Below, in pieces: positions 17,561-25,038 of a stretch of 64,000 bases of DNA (position 1 is the first letter of the stretch; every line of letters starts with the position of its first letter). The stretch comes from Pseudoalteromonas arctica A 37-1-2 (GTDB lineage: Bacteria; Pseudomonadota; Gammaproteobacteria; Enterobacterales; Alteromonadaceae), in the NCBI RefSeq assembly GCF_000238395.3, contig NZ_CP011027.1, forward strand, positions 1 to 64,000. Direction: 5' to 3'. A model generated the notes under the pieces. It was not told where the DNA came from and searched no databases. It saw only the letters and a list, made by a program, of their open reading frames with translations. A program made the position numbers and the translations under genes.

Positions 17561-17800
17561 CAGCCTCTACGGTTTTTAAAGGACGCTGAGAAAAACCTCA
17601 GGCATAAATAGCGCCAGCTATCTAGGAAAGTAAAGGCGCGCTAACCTAGTGAAAGCACGATTAATTTTTGTTAAATATCATTGTCAGTTCGCAAGTTGTA
17701 TTGCCTATCTTGTGGCACTACGGATATAGAACGGGACCTAAATGCCGCCATTAATATCTGTGATAAAAGTATTAATCGCGGCTGGACAGTCATTTATACT
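17561..17800 (+). pseudogene. Decayed tnpB (IS605/IS1341 type) remnant
   Basis: Frames with stops read KDAEKNLRHK and RQLSRKVK, then RKLYCLSCGTTDIERDLNAA with INICDKS, which is the second zinc-ribbon pair and the final catalytic Asp region (ERDLNAAINI) of TnpB. It is not related closely to the tnpB relic at 5180. Confidence 0.6.
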
Positions 17801-17815
17801 TATTAAAGCTGCGCA

Positions 17816-18688
17816 CTACCGAGCTGAAAAAACCTCAATAGTTAGCCCACCAAAGGAGCCGATAACTTCTGATGCCACTTTATCAGAGCGTATTTTTCTT
17901 TGTGATCTAGCATCAAAATCAGTTAAAGCTTTAAGCTTAAGATCATTACTTTGAATTATGATTATAGGCATTGGTGCTGTTACTGTTTTTATTCCAGCAT
18001 CAAAACGTATATTTGCTGCCGGTTGTACGCGAACCTGCCGGCGTATCCTAAGCAGCTCCCCAGGAGTTTGCTTAATTTTATTGATCAATTGCTCAAGAGG
18101 TACGCGGTATTCTGGTCCCGTTCTATCAAACTCCTCTTCAATTTTAAGTAAAAGGTCTTTTTTAACCGGCTTTGATAGCGAGTCTTTTCTTTGCCAGGCG
18201 AACCGAATTGATTGAATGTTTTGCTCTGAATAACATCGAATATGCCTATATAGGTGCATAGTCATAATACCAGGGCACTCTGCGCGAAGCGCTTCAAACC
18301 GGTCTTGCCTTGTTTCATACGTTTGAATGATATGGTTTTCGATATCCGTTTTTGCCGCGTTTATTTTATCCACCAGCTCAGGGATAGTAATGCTTGTTGG
18401 GTTTTGGGCAGGGGAGAGCCAAATAACGCCGACAGTGCGCCGCGCTGATTTTTGTGAATAGCCTGGTTGTATGTAAAGGTCTTGGTAGCAGGATGCCGCG
18501 AGTTCACCAGCCTTATGTCCGGTATGTTCTTCTGCTGCAATATATTTAACCGGTTCACTTTCCATTCCCTTTGAGGTGCAGGGTAGTGGGTAGGCAAGAG
18601 CGGCTAATGGCTGCGTATGTGTGAGAATTGTATTGAGAGAATGGATATTGTTTTTTAACTCATCAAACCGATCCGCGATAAAAGGCAT
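17816..18688 (-). CDS. tus: Tus-like DNA replication terminus-binding protein
   Basis: This roughly 290-aa protein aligns by eye with Tus across its length. Matching blocks are ECPGIMTMHLYRHIRCYSEQ and IQSIRFAWQRKDSLSKPVKK (Tus: PGLITLNAYRTLTVL, LRFGWANKHIIKN) and IRRQVRVQPAANIRFDAG then PMPIIIIQ (Tus: IKRPVKVQPIARVWYKG, PTPLIALI). Tus binds Ter sites and stops replication forks from one side. I start it at the ATG at 18686-18688, giving MPFIADRFDEL like the Tus N-terminus; a TTG at 18721 would add 11 residues. It is a single-gene unit beside the hip locus. A weak Ter-like ATTGTAACCTAAAA occurs at 17071-17084. Confidence 0.75.
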   Translation of the reverse strand: MPFIADRFDELKNNIHSLNTILTHTQPLAALAYPLPCTSKGMESEPVKYIAAEEHTGHKAGELAASCYQDLYIQPGYSQKSARRTVGVIWLSPAQNPTSITIPELVDKINAAKTDIENHIIQTYETRQDRFEALRAECPGIMTMHLYRHIRCYSEQNIQSIRFAWQRKDSLSKPVKKDLLLKIEEEFDRTGPEYRVPLEQLINKIKQTPGELLRIRRQVRVQPAANIRFDAGIKTVTAPMPIIIIQSNDLKLKALTDFDARSQRKIRSDKVASEVIGSFGGLTIEVFSAR

Positions 18689-18898
18689 GGCATGCACTCG
18701 ATATTTGTAGTGATAGAACAAATTACAGTTAATAGGTTAAGACTAGACCATCATGCAATATAATGGAAGTTAACCATGAAACTCTTTTAATATTAACTTT
18801 TGTGGTACTACTTTGGCTGGCCTCGCCCTGAGATTAGAATGAGAAAGAGAGAGAAAAAATAGAAAAAGCAATGAAGTTGGCCGGGAAGGAGCTCGGGG

Positions 18899-18927
18899 TT
18901 AAGGGTTTGTTTATTACAAACCCTTAA
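18899..18927. terminator. Perfect 12-bp stem-loop
   Basis: TTAAGGGTTTGT pairs with ACAAACCCTTAA around a 5-nt loop (TTATT). It lies in the 360-bp space between tus and the lipoprotein gene, which otherwise shows nothing. It has A/T-rich arms and could act as a bidirectional terminator or protein site. Confidence 0.5.
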
Positions 18928-19078
18928 ATGCATGATGGTCTAGCTGAGCCCTTCCTTGAAAGGGTCGCTCATTGTTTTTTGCTCGTTAGCCATTATGTGA
19001 CTTTTCAAAGTTTAAAGCAGCATAACAATTTATTGTTCATGATAATATTACTCAAATAAAATATACGGAATATAAAAT

Positions 19079-19954
19079 ATGCATTTTTTAAAAAACACAG
19101 CTTTAACGATTTCGGCGCTAACCTTAACTGCTTGCATGTCAACTCAGCCGCCTGTGATAACAATGCAGTCAAATGACGTTTACCAGTTTAATGATAAATC
19201 TAGCTTTGCATTAAATGTAGCTAATATGACCCGCAAAACAGCTGGGCTATCTGATGTTGATTTGCCTGAAAATGCTCAGTTTAAATCGAATAATGCGTTA
19301 GTTGGTGCCGAGTACGCTCTAGCATTTCTTTCAGATGGATTAATAGACCTTGCAGGCAGCATGGGAGCGCAATCACAAGCAGATAGAGCATTTAACTGGA
19401 AACCTATGCTTGTTTTTTTGGGTGAATTAAACGAACAAGACCTTGATGCTTCTGCGCTTAATCTTGTTGAAAGCGGTTTAAAAGAAACGTTTAATAATAT
19501 TGCTGGTACAGAGTACGTTGGCATTGCCAGATCAGACAACGCCAGAGATAGTAATAACTTCATGTATTTTTATAAAGGTGGCGCATTGTGCAACGCCGAA
19601 ACGCGCAAACTTTACATCTATACTTCACCTGAACCACATCCTCACTTTGTCGATTATGACCCCGCTGTTTTTAACGGTTCATGTGCTTCAGCTGTAAAAA
19701 TAGAGGTTAATGGTAAGGTGAATTATAACGGTGAAGTAAAAGACGTTGTAACTATGACGATCCTAAATGGCTATGAGGGATTTGACAGTATTGCCGTTGC
19801 TACAGCTGGCTTCTCTATAGTACCGAAAGAGTATGGTGTTTGGGGTGCTGATATAAAGTACACAGTGCCAGCTCCCTACGTTGTTCATAATAATACGATG
19901 TACTTGTTCAGCACCAGCAATAGATCTTATAAGTTAAATAATTCTGTGAGATGA
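19079..19954 (+). CDS. Predicted lipoprotein of unknown function
   Basis: The 291-aa protein starts with a lipoprotein signal peptide (MHFLKNTALTISALTLTAC), where LTAC is a lipobox with the acylated Cys at residue 19. The mature part is soluble and mixed alpha/beta, with no motif I recognise. No Asp follows the Cys at +2 (it is Met), so outer-membrane sorting is expected. It stands alone. It could be a surface or entry-exclusion type protein, but nothing in the sequence shows it. Confidence 0.65.
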   Translation: MHFLKNTALTISALTLTACMSTQPPVITMQSNDVYQFNDKSSFALNVANMTRKTAGLSDVDLPENAQFKSNNALVGAEYALAFLSDGLIDLAGSMGAQSQADRAFNWKPMLVFLGELNEQDLDASALNLVESGLKETFNNIAGTEYVGIARSDNARDSNNFMYFYKGGALCNAETRKLYIYTSPEPHPHFVDYDPAVFNGSCASAVKIEVNGKVNYNGEVKDVVTMTILNGYEGFDSIAVATAGFSIVPKEYGVWGADIKYTVPAPYVVHNNTMYLFSTSNRSYKLNNSVR

Positions 19955-20203
19955 GAGTTATCAATTGTTAGTCGGCTGCACTGCTTTCAACCCACTTGTA
20001 GGTGAACAGTAAAGTTTGAAACTTAAGCACCAGATAGCTGCGGGTTAGAAATTAAAAAAAGATAGACTGCTTAGAATGGCTGAACTCACAACAATAACCG
20101 GCGATATGAAACAATTAGCTAAAGATAACTCTTGCCATTTAAGTGTTGAAGTGGTAAACATCTGTTTTCTGTTTGCGAACAGCGAACATCCATAAGGAGA
20201 GCT

Positions 20204-20923
20204 ATGCTAAAAAATCAAGATTTACTTGTAGTACTTAAAGTCCTTAGTTTTGAGGAATCAAGCCATGAGTCATTATCGCTAACAAGAGAGTTACAAGGTG
20301 AGGCATGGGTGCACCTCGGTAATGATGTAGAAAAAATTAGTCAGTATGACATTAAGCAAGAGGAGTTAGTCGTATCAAATGAATTAGAAGATTTTGATTT
20401 AAAAGAGCTATCAATTATTGATGAATTTTTACAAGGATCTAAATATGAATTTGATAATCAATGGACATACCGTAAGTTAGCTCAACATCTTTTCATATCT
20501 TTAAGTGAAGCAAATAATGCTGTTAAGCGAAGCATTGATGCGGGTTTATTATTCCGGCTAGGTTCTAAAAGTATTAAAGTAAACCGTACAGTACTTGTAA
20601 ATTTTATTCGTTATGGTGCTGGAGTTTCATTTTACACTGAGCCTGGTCGTATAGTTCGTGGGATACCTACATCATACGCAGCACCTGTTTTTAAAGAAAT
20701 ATTTGCAAGCTCTAACGTAACTCCCCCTGTCTGGCCATGCGCTAGGGGAACTGCTAAAGGGGTCGCTATAGACCCATTATATAAATCTGTAACAAAAGCA
20801 GTAATGATTGATAGTTGGCTATACCAACAGCTTGCTCTAGTGGATATATTTAGAATAGGCACAGCTAGGGAAAGGGAGCAAGCACTTCCTTTTCTAGAAC
20901 AATTAAACAAAGGAAAGATATGA
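20204..20923 (+). CDS. Winged-helix regulator/antitoxin paired with a nucleotidyltransferase
   Basis: The 239-aa protein is the first gene of a three-gene operon. Residues about 85-125 (NQWTYRKLAQHLFISLSEAN, then NAVKRSIDAGLLFRLG) form a winged helix-turn-helix. The C-terminal part (GVAIDPLYKSVTKAVMIDSW, later LVDIFRIGTARERE) belongs to a family I know as the usual upstream neighbour of AbiEii-type nucleotidyltransferases. It probably serves as the antitoxin or repressor. AAGGAGA precedes the ATG. Its stop overlaps the next start (ATGA). Upstream, CTGTT-TGCG-AACAG at 20169-20182 may be an operator. Confidence 0.65.
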   Translation: MLKNQDLLVVLKVLSFEESSHESLSLTRELQGEAWVHLGNDVEKISQYDIKQEELVVSNELEDFDLKELSIIDEFLQGSKYEFDNQWTYRKLAQHLFISLSEANNAVKRSIDAGLLFRLGSKSIKVNRTVLVNFIRYGAGVSFYTEPGRIVRGIPTSYAAPVFKEIFASSNVTPPVWPCARGTAKGVAIDPLYKSVTKAVMIDSWLYQQLALVDIFRIGTAREREQALPFLEQLNKGKI

Positions 20924-21627
20924 GAACTCCAACAGAGCATGAATTAATGCTAATGAGTGTTGCTGATGCACTAGGTGAGAATCTACTAGGATTGGTTACT
21001 TTTGTTGGTGGTGCAACCGTTTCATTACATCTTGATGATGCACAACCAATAGATATTAGAAGTACAAAAGATGTAGATTTTATTGTTTCTGTTACGAGTA
21101 CAGCTGGTTATTATTCATTGAGTCAAAAATTAAGAGACGTTGGATTTAAAGAGTATATTCCAGAAGATGATGAAGACGCACCTATTTGCCGATTTGTTTG
21201 TGATGGTATCCTTGTTGATGTAATGCCAGATGATGAGAGTATTCTTGGTTTTAGTAATGAATGGTTCAAGCCTGGCCAAGAGGATCCTGTAATGTATGAT
21301 TTACCACATGGGATTCAAATTAAAATAGTTAAAGCAAAGTATTTATTAGCAACTAAGTTAGCAGCGTTTTTTGGGCGCAAAATCGATATTTTAGAAAGTA
21401 AGGATGCAGAAGATATATGTATTCTAATTAATGGCAGAGATGCTTTAATAGATGATATTTTTCAGGGACCGCCCGAATTAATCATCTATATTCAGCAAAA
21501 TATGTCAAATTTTATGGCAGATAGTCAATTCGAATATCTTTTCGCAAATGCGTTAAATGCTGAAGAGCCTGAACGAATTGATATAGTTTTAGAACGGTTC
21601 CATCAATTAGCATCAGGGAAGGTTTAA
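20920..21627 (+). CDS. AbiEii/MenT-like nucleotidyltransferase
   Basis: The 235-aa protein has the minimal nucleotidyltransferase core: FVGGATVSLH near residue 29 and the metal-binding pair in RSTKDVDFIV near residue 47, followed by a third acidic position at GILVDVMPDD near residue 90. This is the layout of AbiEii/AbiGii and MenT toxins, which transfer nucleotides to tRNA or protein. A helical C-terminal part includes KAKYLLATKLAAFFGR, the conserved Lys-containing helix of the family. It is coupled to the regulator by a 4-nt overlap and followed after 5 nt by the phosphatase gene. Confidence 0.8.
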   Translation: MRTPTEHELMLMSVADALGENLLGLVTFVGGATVSLHLDDAQPIDIRSTKDVDFIVSVTSTAGYYSLSQKLRDVGFKEYIPEDDEDAPICRFVCDGILVDVMPDDESILGFSNEWFKPGQEDPVMYDLPHGIQIKIVKAKYLLATKLAAFFGRKIDILESKDAEDICILINGRDALIDDIFQGPPELIIYIQQNMSNFMADSQFEYLFANALNAEEPERIDIVLERFHQLASGKV

Positions 21628-21632
21628 ATGGA

Positions 21633-22304
21633 ATGACAAATATAATTTGTACTGGGAAAGGCCCTGCGCAGCCAGTTAATGCAGATACAGTAAAAGAATG
21701 GAGTATTCCAAATGGTAATGTTTACCTTGTATGTGATGGTATTAATCATAATCAAAAAACATTAGCAGCTGTTAATGTTTTCGCGGAAAACTTAGCTAAA
21801 TCGAATTGGACTAACATTGTTAATCCTAAGCAGTTGTTAAGGAATAACATTTTTGAAGCACTCCACTTAATGTCACCTGAGCACGACAACCTATCTTTTT
21901 GTTGCTGTGTAGCAGTTGTTTCTGAAGAAAAGATGACTTTAGCTCACTGTGGAGATTGTCGGATAGGAAGCCTGACAGATAAAGGTGTTAAGTGGCTAAC
22001 TCAGGATGATGTGCCGGCCTTAAAACTTTATAATAAGGGAGTAATATCAAAAGAGACTTATGACAAATCTAGGCACTTAATTTCTACAAAGTTGAAAATT
22101 GGCTCAAATAACCGTAATTCACTCACGGTACAAACCATGGCGACTGCTAATAATCAAGTTTTGATTCTTTGTAGTGATGGGTTTTGGTCTGAATCTGAAT
22201 ATTTATTAAACACAGATGTATCAAACGTGATTATGCTGATCCAAGAAGAAATTGAAAGATTAGTTTTGCAATCTGAAGATAATTTTAGTGTAGTGATTGT
22301 ATAA
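21633..22304 (+). CDS. PP2C-family Ser/Thr phosphatase
   Basis: This 223-aa protein has the metal-binding motifs of PPM/PP2C phosphatases in order: VYLVCDGI near residue 32, LAHCGDCRIGSL near 106, VLILCSDGFWSES near 178 and SEDNFSVVIV at the very end. It lacks extra domains. The ATG at 21633 has AGGGAAGG ten bases upstream. It is the third gene of a tight operon with a winged-helix protein and an NTase, an arrangement I do not know as a named system. A role in reversing a phosphorylation or nucleotidylation event, or in sensing, is inference. Confidence 0.78.
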   Translation: MTNIICTGKGPAQPVNADTVKEWSIPNGNVYLVCDGINHNQKTLAAVNVFAENLAKSNWTNIVNPKQLLRNNIFEALHLMSPEHDNLSFCCCVAVVSEEKMTLAHCGDCRIGSLTDKGVKWLTQDDVPALKLYNKGVISKETYDKSRHLISTKLKIGSNNRNSLTVQTMATANNQVLILCSDGFWSESEYLLNTDVSNVIMLIQEEIERLVLQSEDNFSVVIV

Positions 22305-22871
22305 AGCCAGATGAAAGTTGCTTGCTAAATGCTTTAGGCTGAGGTATTAAAAAACGTCAGAAAGAGCCTGTAACGGATTTTGTGTAACTGCCCGTTATGT
22401 TTTTACTGAGGCGCTCCTCTAATTTACTATAAGCGTATAGCTAACGTCCAAGGTAACAGTGGATCTAGGTTATTGTCGGAAGACAATAATGTTTGAAACT
22501 TTTTTGCCTTCCCAGTCCGTTCCTTTCGTGTCAATAGAAGGTATGTATGACAATAAAGATCAAAACTTAGATTCAATCAACGTGCCTATCCAAAGAAAAA
22601 TTGTGACAACAAAGATTGAAACTCACTTTTGGACAAAAATGAGTTAGAGCCGAAGGACGGCTCTGTGCCATGAATGGACATTGAAGATTCTTAATGTGTG
22701 AAGTCAAGATTTGACCCCATTCGCTTGGAGTCAGCCAGATCAGCGCTGGCTCACCTTTGCCCCAAAATTATTTAGGCGACATTCTGCTTTGTGCTGTGGC
22801 TTTAAGTTCATTATAACCAATGATAGGGAAACCCAGAGTTAATCTAAGTTTCTTAAGAGTGTTTCCCCCTG
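22305..22871. other. Intergenic mosaic of boundary repeats
   Basis: No reliable gene is seen. The stretch near 22473-22502 (GGAAGACAATAATGTTTGAA) resembles one at 34235-34255. A stem AGAGCCG-AAGGA-CGGCTCT with GTGCCA lies at 22648-22670, the inverted form of repeats at 36308 and 53191. TGAAGTCAAGATTTGACCCC at about 22699 recurs at about 45376 with one base missing. Confidence 0.5.
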
Positions 22872-22916
22872 TGTCAGGATAGTTGTCGCCTCTAACTTTT
22901 AATAGAGGCAGATAAA

Positions 22917-23423
22917 ATGAGACGTCGATTTACACAAGAATTTAAAGTTCAAGCTGTTGAAAAAGCATTATCTCAATGTGATGATGTTCGCCTAGAAGAT
23001 ATTGCACTTGATTTAGGCATCGGTTATTCAACCTTGCAACGTTGGATAGCGCTTGCTAAAAACCATGAACTTGAAACGGACTATACAGGCAGCCAAATGA
23101 CATCAGAAAAACGACCACAAGACTGGGATCTTGAAGAAAGACTTAACGCAATTATTGAATGTGGACGTTTGGATGACACAGCCGTTAATGAATACTGCCG
23201 TAGTAAAGGGCTTTACCCACATCATATCGAGCAGTGGAAGAAAAATTTTGCTAAAGGGCCTTCAACGAAGCCCGTAAAATCAGACAGTAAACAGCTCAAA
23301 CAAGAAATTAAGCAGCTTCAAAAAGAGCTTAATCGTAAAGACAAAGCGTTAGCAGAAACAGCCGCCTTACTCGTACTCAAAAAAAAAGCCGATGCGCTCT
23401 GGGGTTTCAACGAGGACGATTAA
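22917..23423 (+). CDS. IS3-family transposase OrfA
   Basis: The 168-aa protein has the helix-turn-helix (RRRFTQEFKVQAVEKALSQ, later GIGYSTLQRWIALAK) and a C-terminal leucine zipper (LKQEIKQLQKELNRKDKALA). Near its end lies a run of nine A at 23379-23387, the typical slippery site for -1 frameshifting. A -1 slip enters the OrfB frame, which is open from there, giving the OrfAB transposase. Confidence 0.85.
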   Translation: MRRRFTQEFKVQAVEKALSQCDDVRLEDIALDLGIGYSTLQRWIALAKNHELETDYTGSQMTSEKRPQDWDLEERLNAIIECGRLDDTAVNEYCRSKGLYPHHIEQWKKNFAKGPSTKPVKSDSKQLKQEIKQLQKELNRKDKALAETAALLVLKKKADALWGFNEDD

Positions 23424-23446
23424 CCAGCTCAACTGAGCGTCATGAA

Positions 23447-24463
23447 TTGATAAAGCTCATTACCGACGCGCAGAAATCAGGGGCAAGGCAAGAAAAAGCA
23501 TGTGAGTTACTTGGTCTAACGGCAAGAACAATTCAACGCTGGATTGAAGCTGATGATATGACAGATAAGCGAACAAGTACGATAAAGCGACCACCTAACA
23601 GGCTAACTGAATTAGAGCAACAGCGTATAATTAAGACTGTTAATTCAATAGAATATGGACATTTACCACCCAGCAAGATAGTCCCTAAACTATTGGATAA
23701 AGATGTGTGGATAGCATCAGAAAGCTCGTTTTATCGCGTTATGAAATCGCATAAATTATTAACACACAGAGAAAAAGTTAAACCAAATAAAAAGATAAAA
23801 AAGCCAAAAGCGCTCAGGGCAACACGTGTAAACGAAATTTATACATGGGATATCACGTATTTGCCAACAGCTGTTAAAGGTCAGTTTTTATACTTATATT
23901 TAGTGATGGATATTTATAGTCGAAAAATAGTTGGTTGGCAGGTTCATGACACACAACTAAGCACACTGGCGGCTGATTTAATGGTAGATATTTGCAGGCG
24001 AGAGCAGGTAAAGCCTGAGCAAGTCACACTGCACTCGGATAATGGCAGTCCAATGAAAGGGGCAACGTTATTAGCGACATTGCAGGAGTTAGGTATTGTT
24101 CCTTCATTTAGCCGACCGTCTGTGAGTAATGATAATCCTTATTCTGAATCGCTATTTAAGACGTTAAAGTATCGCCCGGAATACCCTGAGAAAGCCTTTG
24201 AAAGCATGGGTAGCGCAAGAAAGTGGGTTAGCGGATTTGTTGATTGGTACAACGATGAGCACTTGCACAGCGGTATTAAATTTGTCACGCCAAACCAGCG
24301 TCATTTAGGATTAGATAAAGCGATACTAGCGAAACGTCATCAGGTAAATGAAATGGCGAAATTACAGAACCCAAGTCGTTGGTCAGGAAAATCTCGAGAT
24401 TGGACAATGATCAATGAAGTAAATTTAAATCCAGAAAAAAAAGAAGCAATGCGGGCGGCATAA
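23447..24463 (+). CDS. IS3-family transposase OrfB (DDE integrase core)
   Basis: The 338-aa frame (TTG at 23447, but open upstream for fusion with OrfA) has a second helix-turn-helix and an rve-type DDE core: WDITYLPT (first D), TLHSDNGSPM (second D) and NPYSESLFKTLKYR (E). The C-terminal HSGIKFVTPNQRH block is standard for IS3. It should be made mainly as the OrfAB fusion by -1 frameshifting. Confidence 0.87.
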   Translation: MIKLITDAQKSGARQEKACELLGLTARTIQRWIEADDMTDKRTSTIKRPPNRLTELEQQRIIKTVNSIEYGHLPPSKIVPKLLDKDVWIASESSFYRVMKSHKLLTHREKVKPNKKIKKPKALRATRVNEIYTWDITYLPTAVKGQFLYLYLVMDIYSRKIVGWQVHDTQLSTLAADLMVDICRREQVKPEQVTLHSDNGSPMKGATLLATLQELGIVPSFSRPSVSNDNPYSESLFKTLKYRPEYPEKAFESMGSARKWVSGFVDWYNDEHLHSGIKFVTPNQRHLGLDKAILAKRHQVNEMAKLQNPSRWSGKSRDWTMINEVNLNPEKKEAMRAA

Positions 24464-24677
24464 AATTTAACTTGATGCGACAACTAACTTGAAAAACTCC
24501 GGTTTTGAGTGAGGGCTGGTTATAGACACTGGGGGATTGTGATGCAAGCATAAACTTCCCGAAAGTATTTAAAGGTAATGTAGTGGTTAAAAATTGATTA
24601 ATTGGTACATATATATTGATAATATATACTTAACAGCTAGTTTAGCTAAGAATCATTAGAAATTATTAAGGAAAAAG

Positions 24678-25037
24678 ATGGAATTTTTAACTGCGACTAT
24701 GTTGTCAGGATTAATCTATGATGGTGTTAAAGAGGGCGCTTCTATTGGTTTTGATTTATTAAAACGTAAATTAAAAAATTGGCTCATAGATGATTCTGAA
24801 ATTGAAAAAATTGCGGAGTTGTTAATTGATGCTGGTATAAACGAAGACTTGGCACCTCACGCCATTGAACGAAAAATTACAGAACATCAAGAGTTAAATG
24901 AGTTTCTTAAAAATATCAAAAATTCAGGCGATGTTGTTAATGTTACGCAAAGCACTAATACAGGCCACAATGTTTATAGCTCAGGAAATGGCAATGTAAG
25001 CATTGGTGATGTGGTCACTAATAAAGGAAGTAGCTGA
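24678..25037 (+). CDS. Small GapS6a-like protein of a two-gene candidate defence operon
   Basis: The 119-aa protein has an N-terminal amphipathic region (MLSGLIYDGVKEGASIGFDL), a helical middle, and a C-terminal Asn/Gly/Ser tail (STNTGHNVYSSGNGNVSIGD) like beta-helix stems. From memory this resembles GapS6a, the small partner of the GAPS6 anti-phage system. AAGGA precedes the ATG. The stop is one base before the next gene's start, so they form an operon. The partner starts with a related QQTEKGHNVFAKDEASVEI segment, which suggests the two tails pack together. Confidence 0.5.
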   Translation: MEFLTATMLSGLIYDGVKEGASIGFDLLKRKLKNWLIDDSEIEKIAELLIDAGINEDLAPHAIERKITEHQELNEFLKNIKNSGDVVNVTQSTNTGHNVYSSGNGNVSIGDVVTNKGSS

Positions 25038-25038
25038 A

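Larger units (their letters stand above)
22872..24494 (+). mobile_element. IS3-family insertion sequence
   Basis: Two overlapping-frame genes lie between imperfect inverted repeats: TGTCAGGATAGTTGTCGC at 22872-22889 and GCGACAACTAACTTGA near 24477-24492. A truncated relative with end TGTCAAACTAGTTGTCGC is at 39254-39571. It appears intact. Confidence 0.85.

Noticed and set aside
20076..20195. 39-codon frame starting MAELTTITGDMKQLAKD before the NTase operon
   Set aside because: No ribosome-binding site was seen; a leader peptide is possible but unsupported.
22459..22647. 62-aa frame between the PP2C gene and the IS3 element
   Set aside because: It consists largely of boundary-repeat sequence found elsewhere in non-coding DNA.
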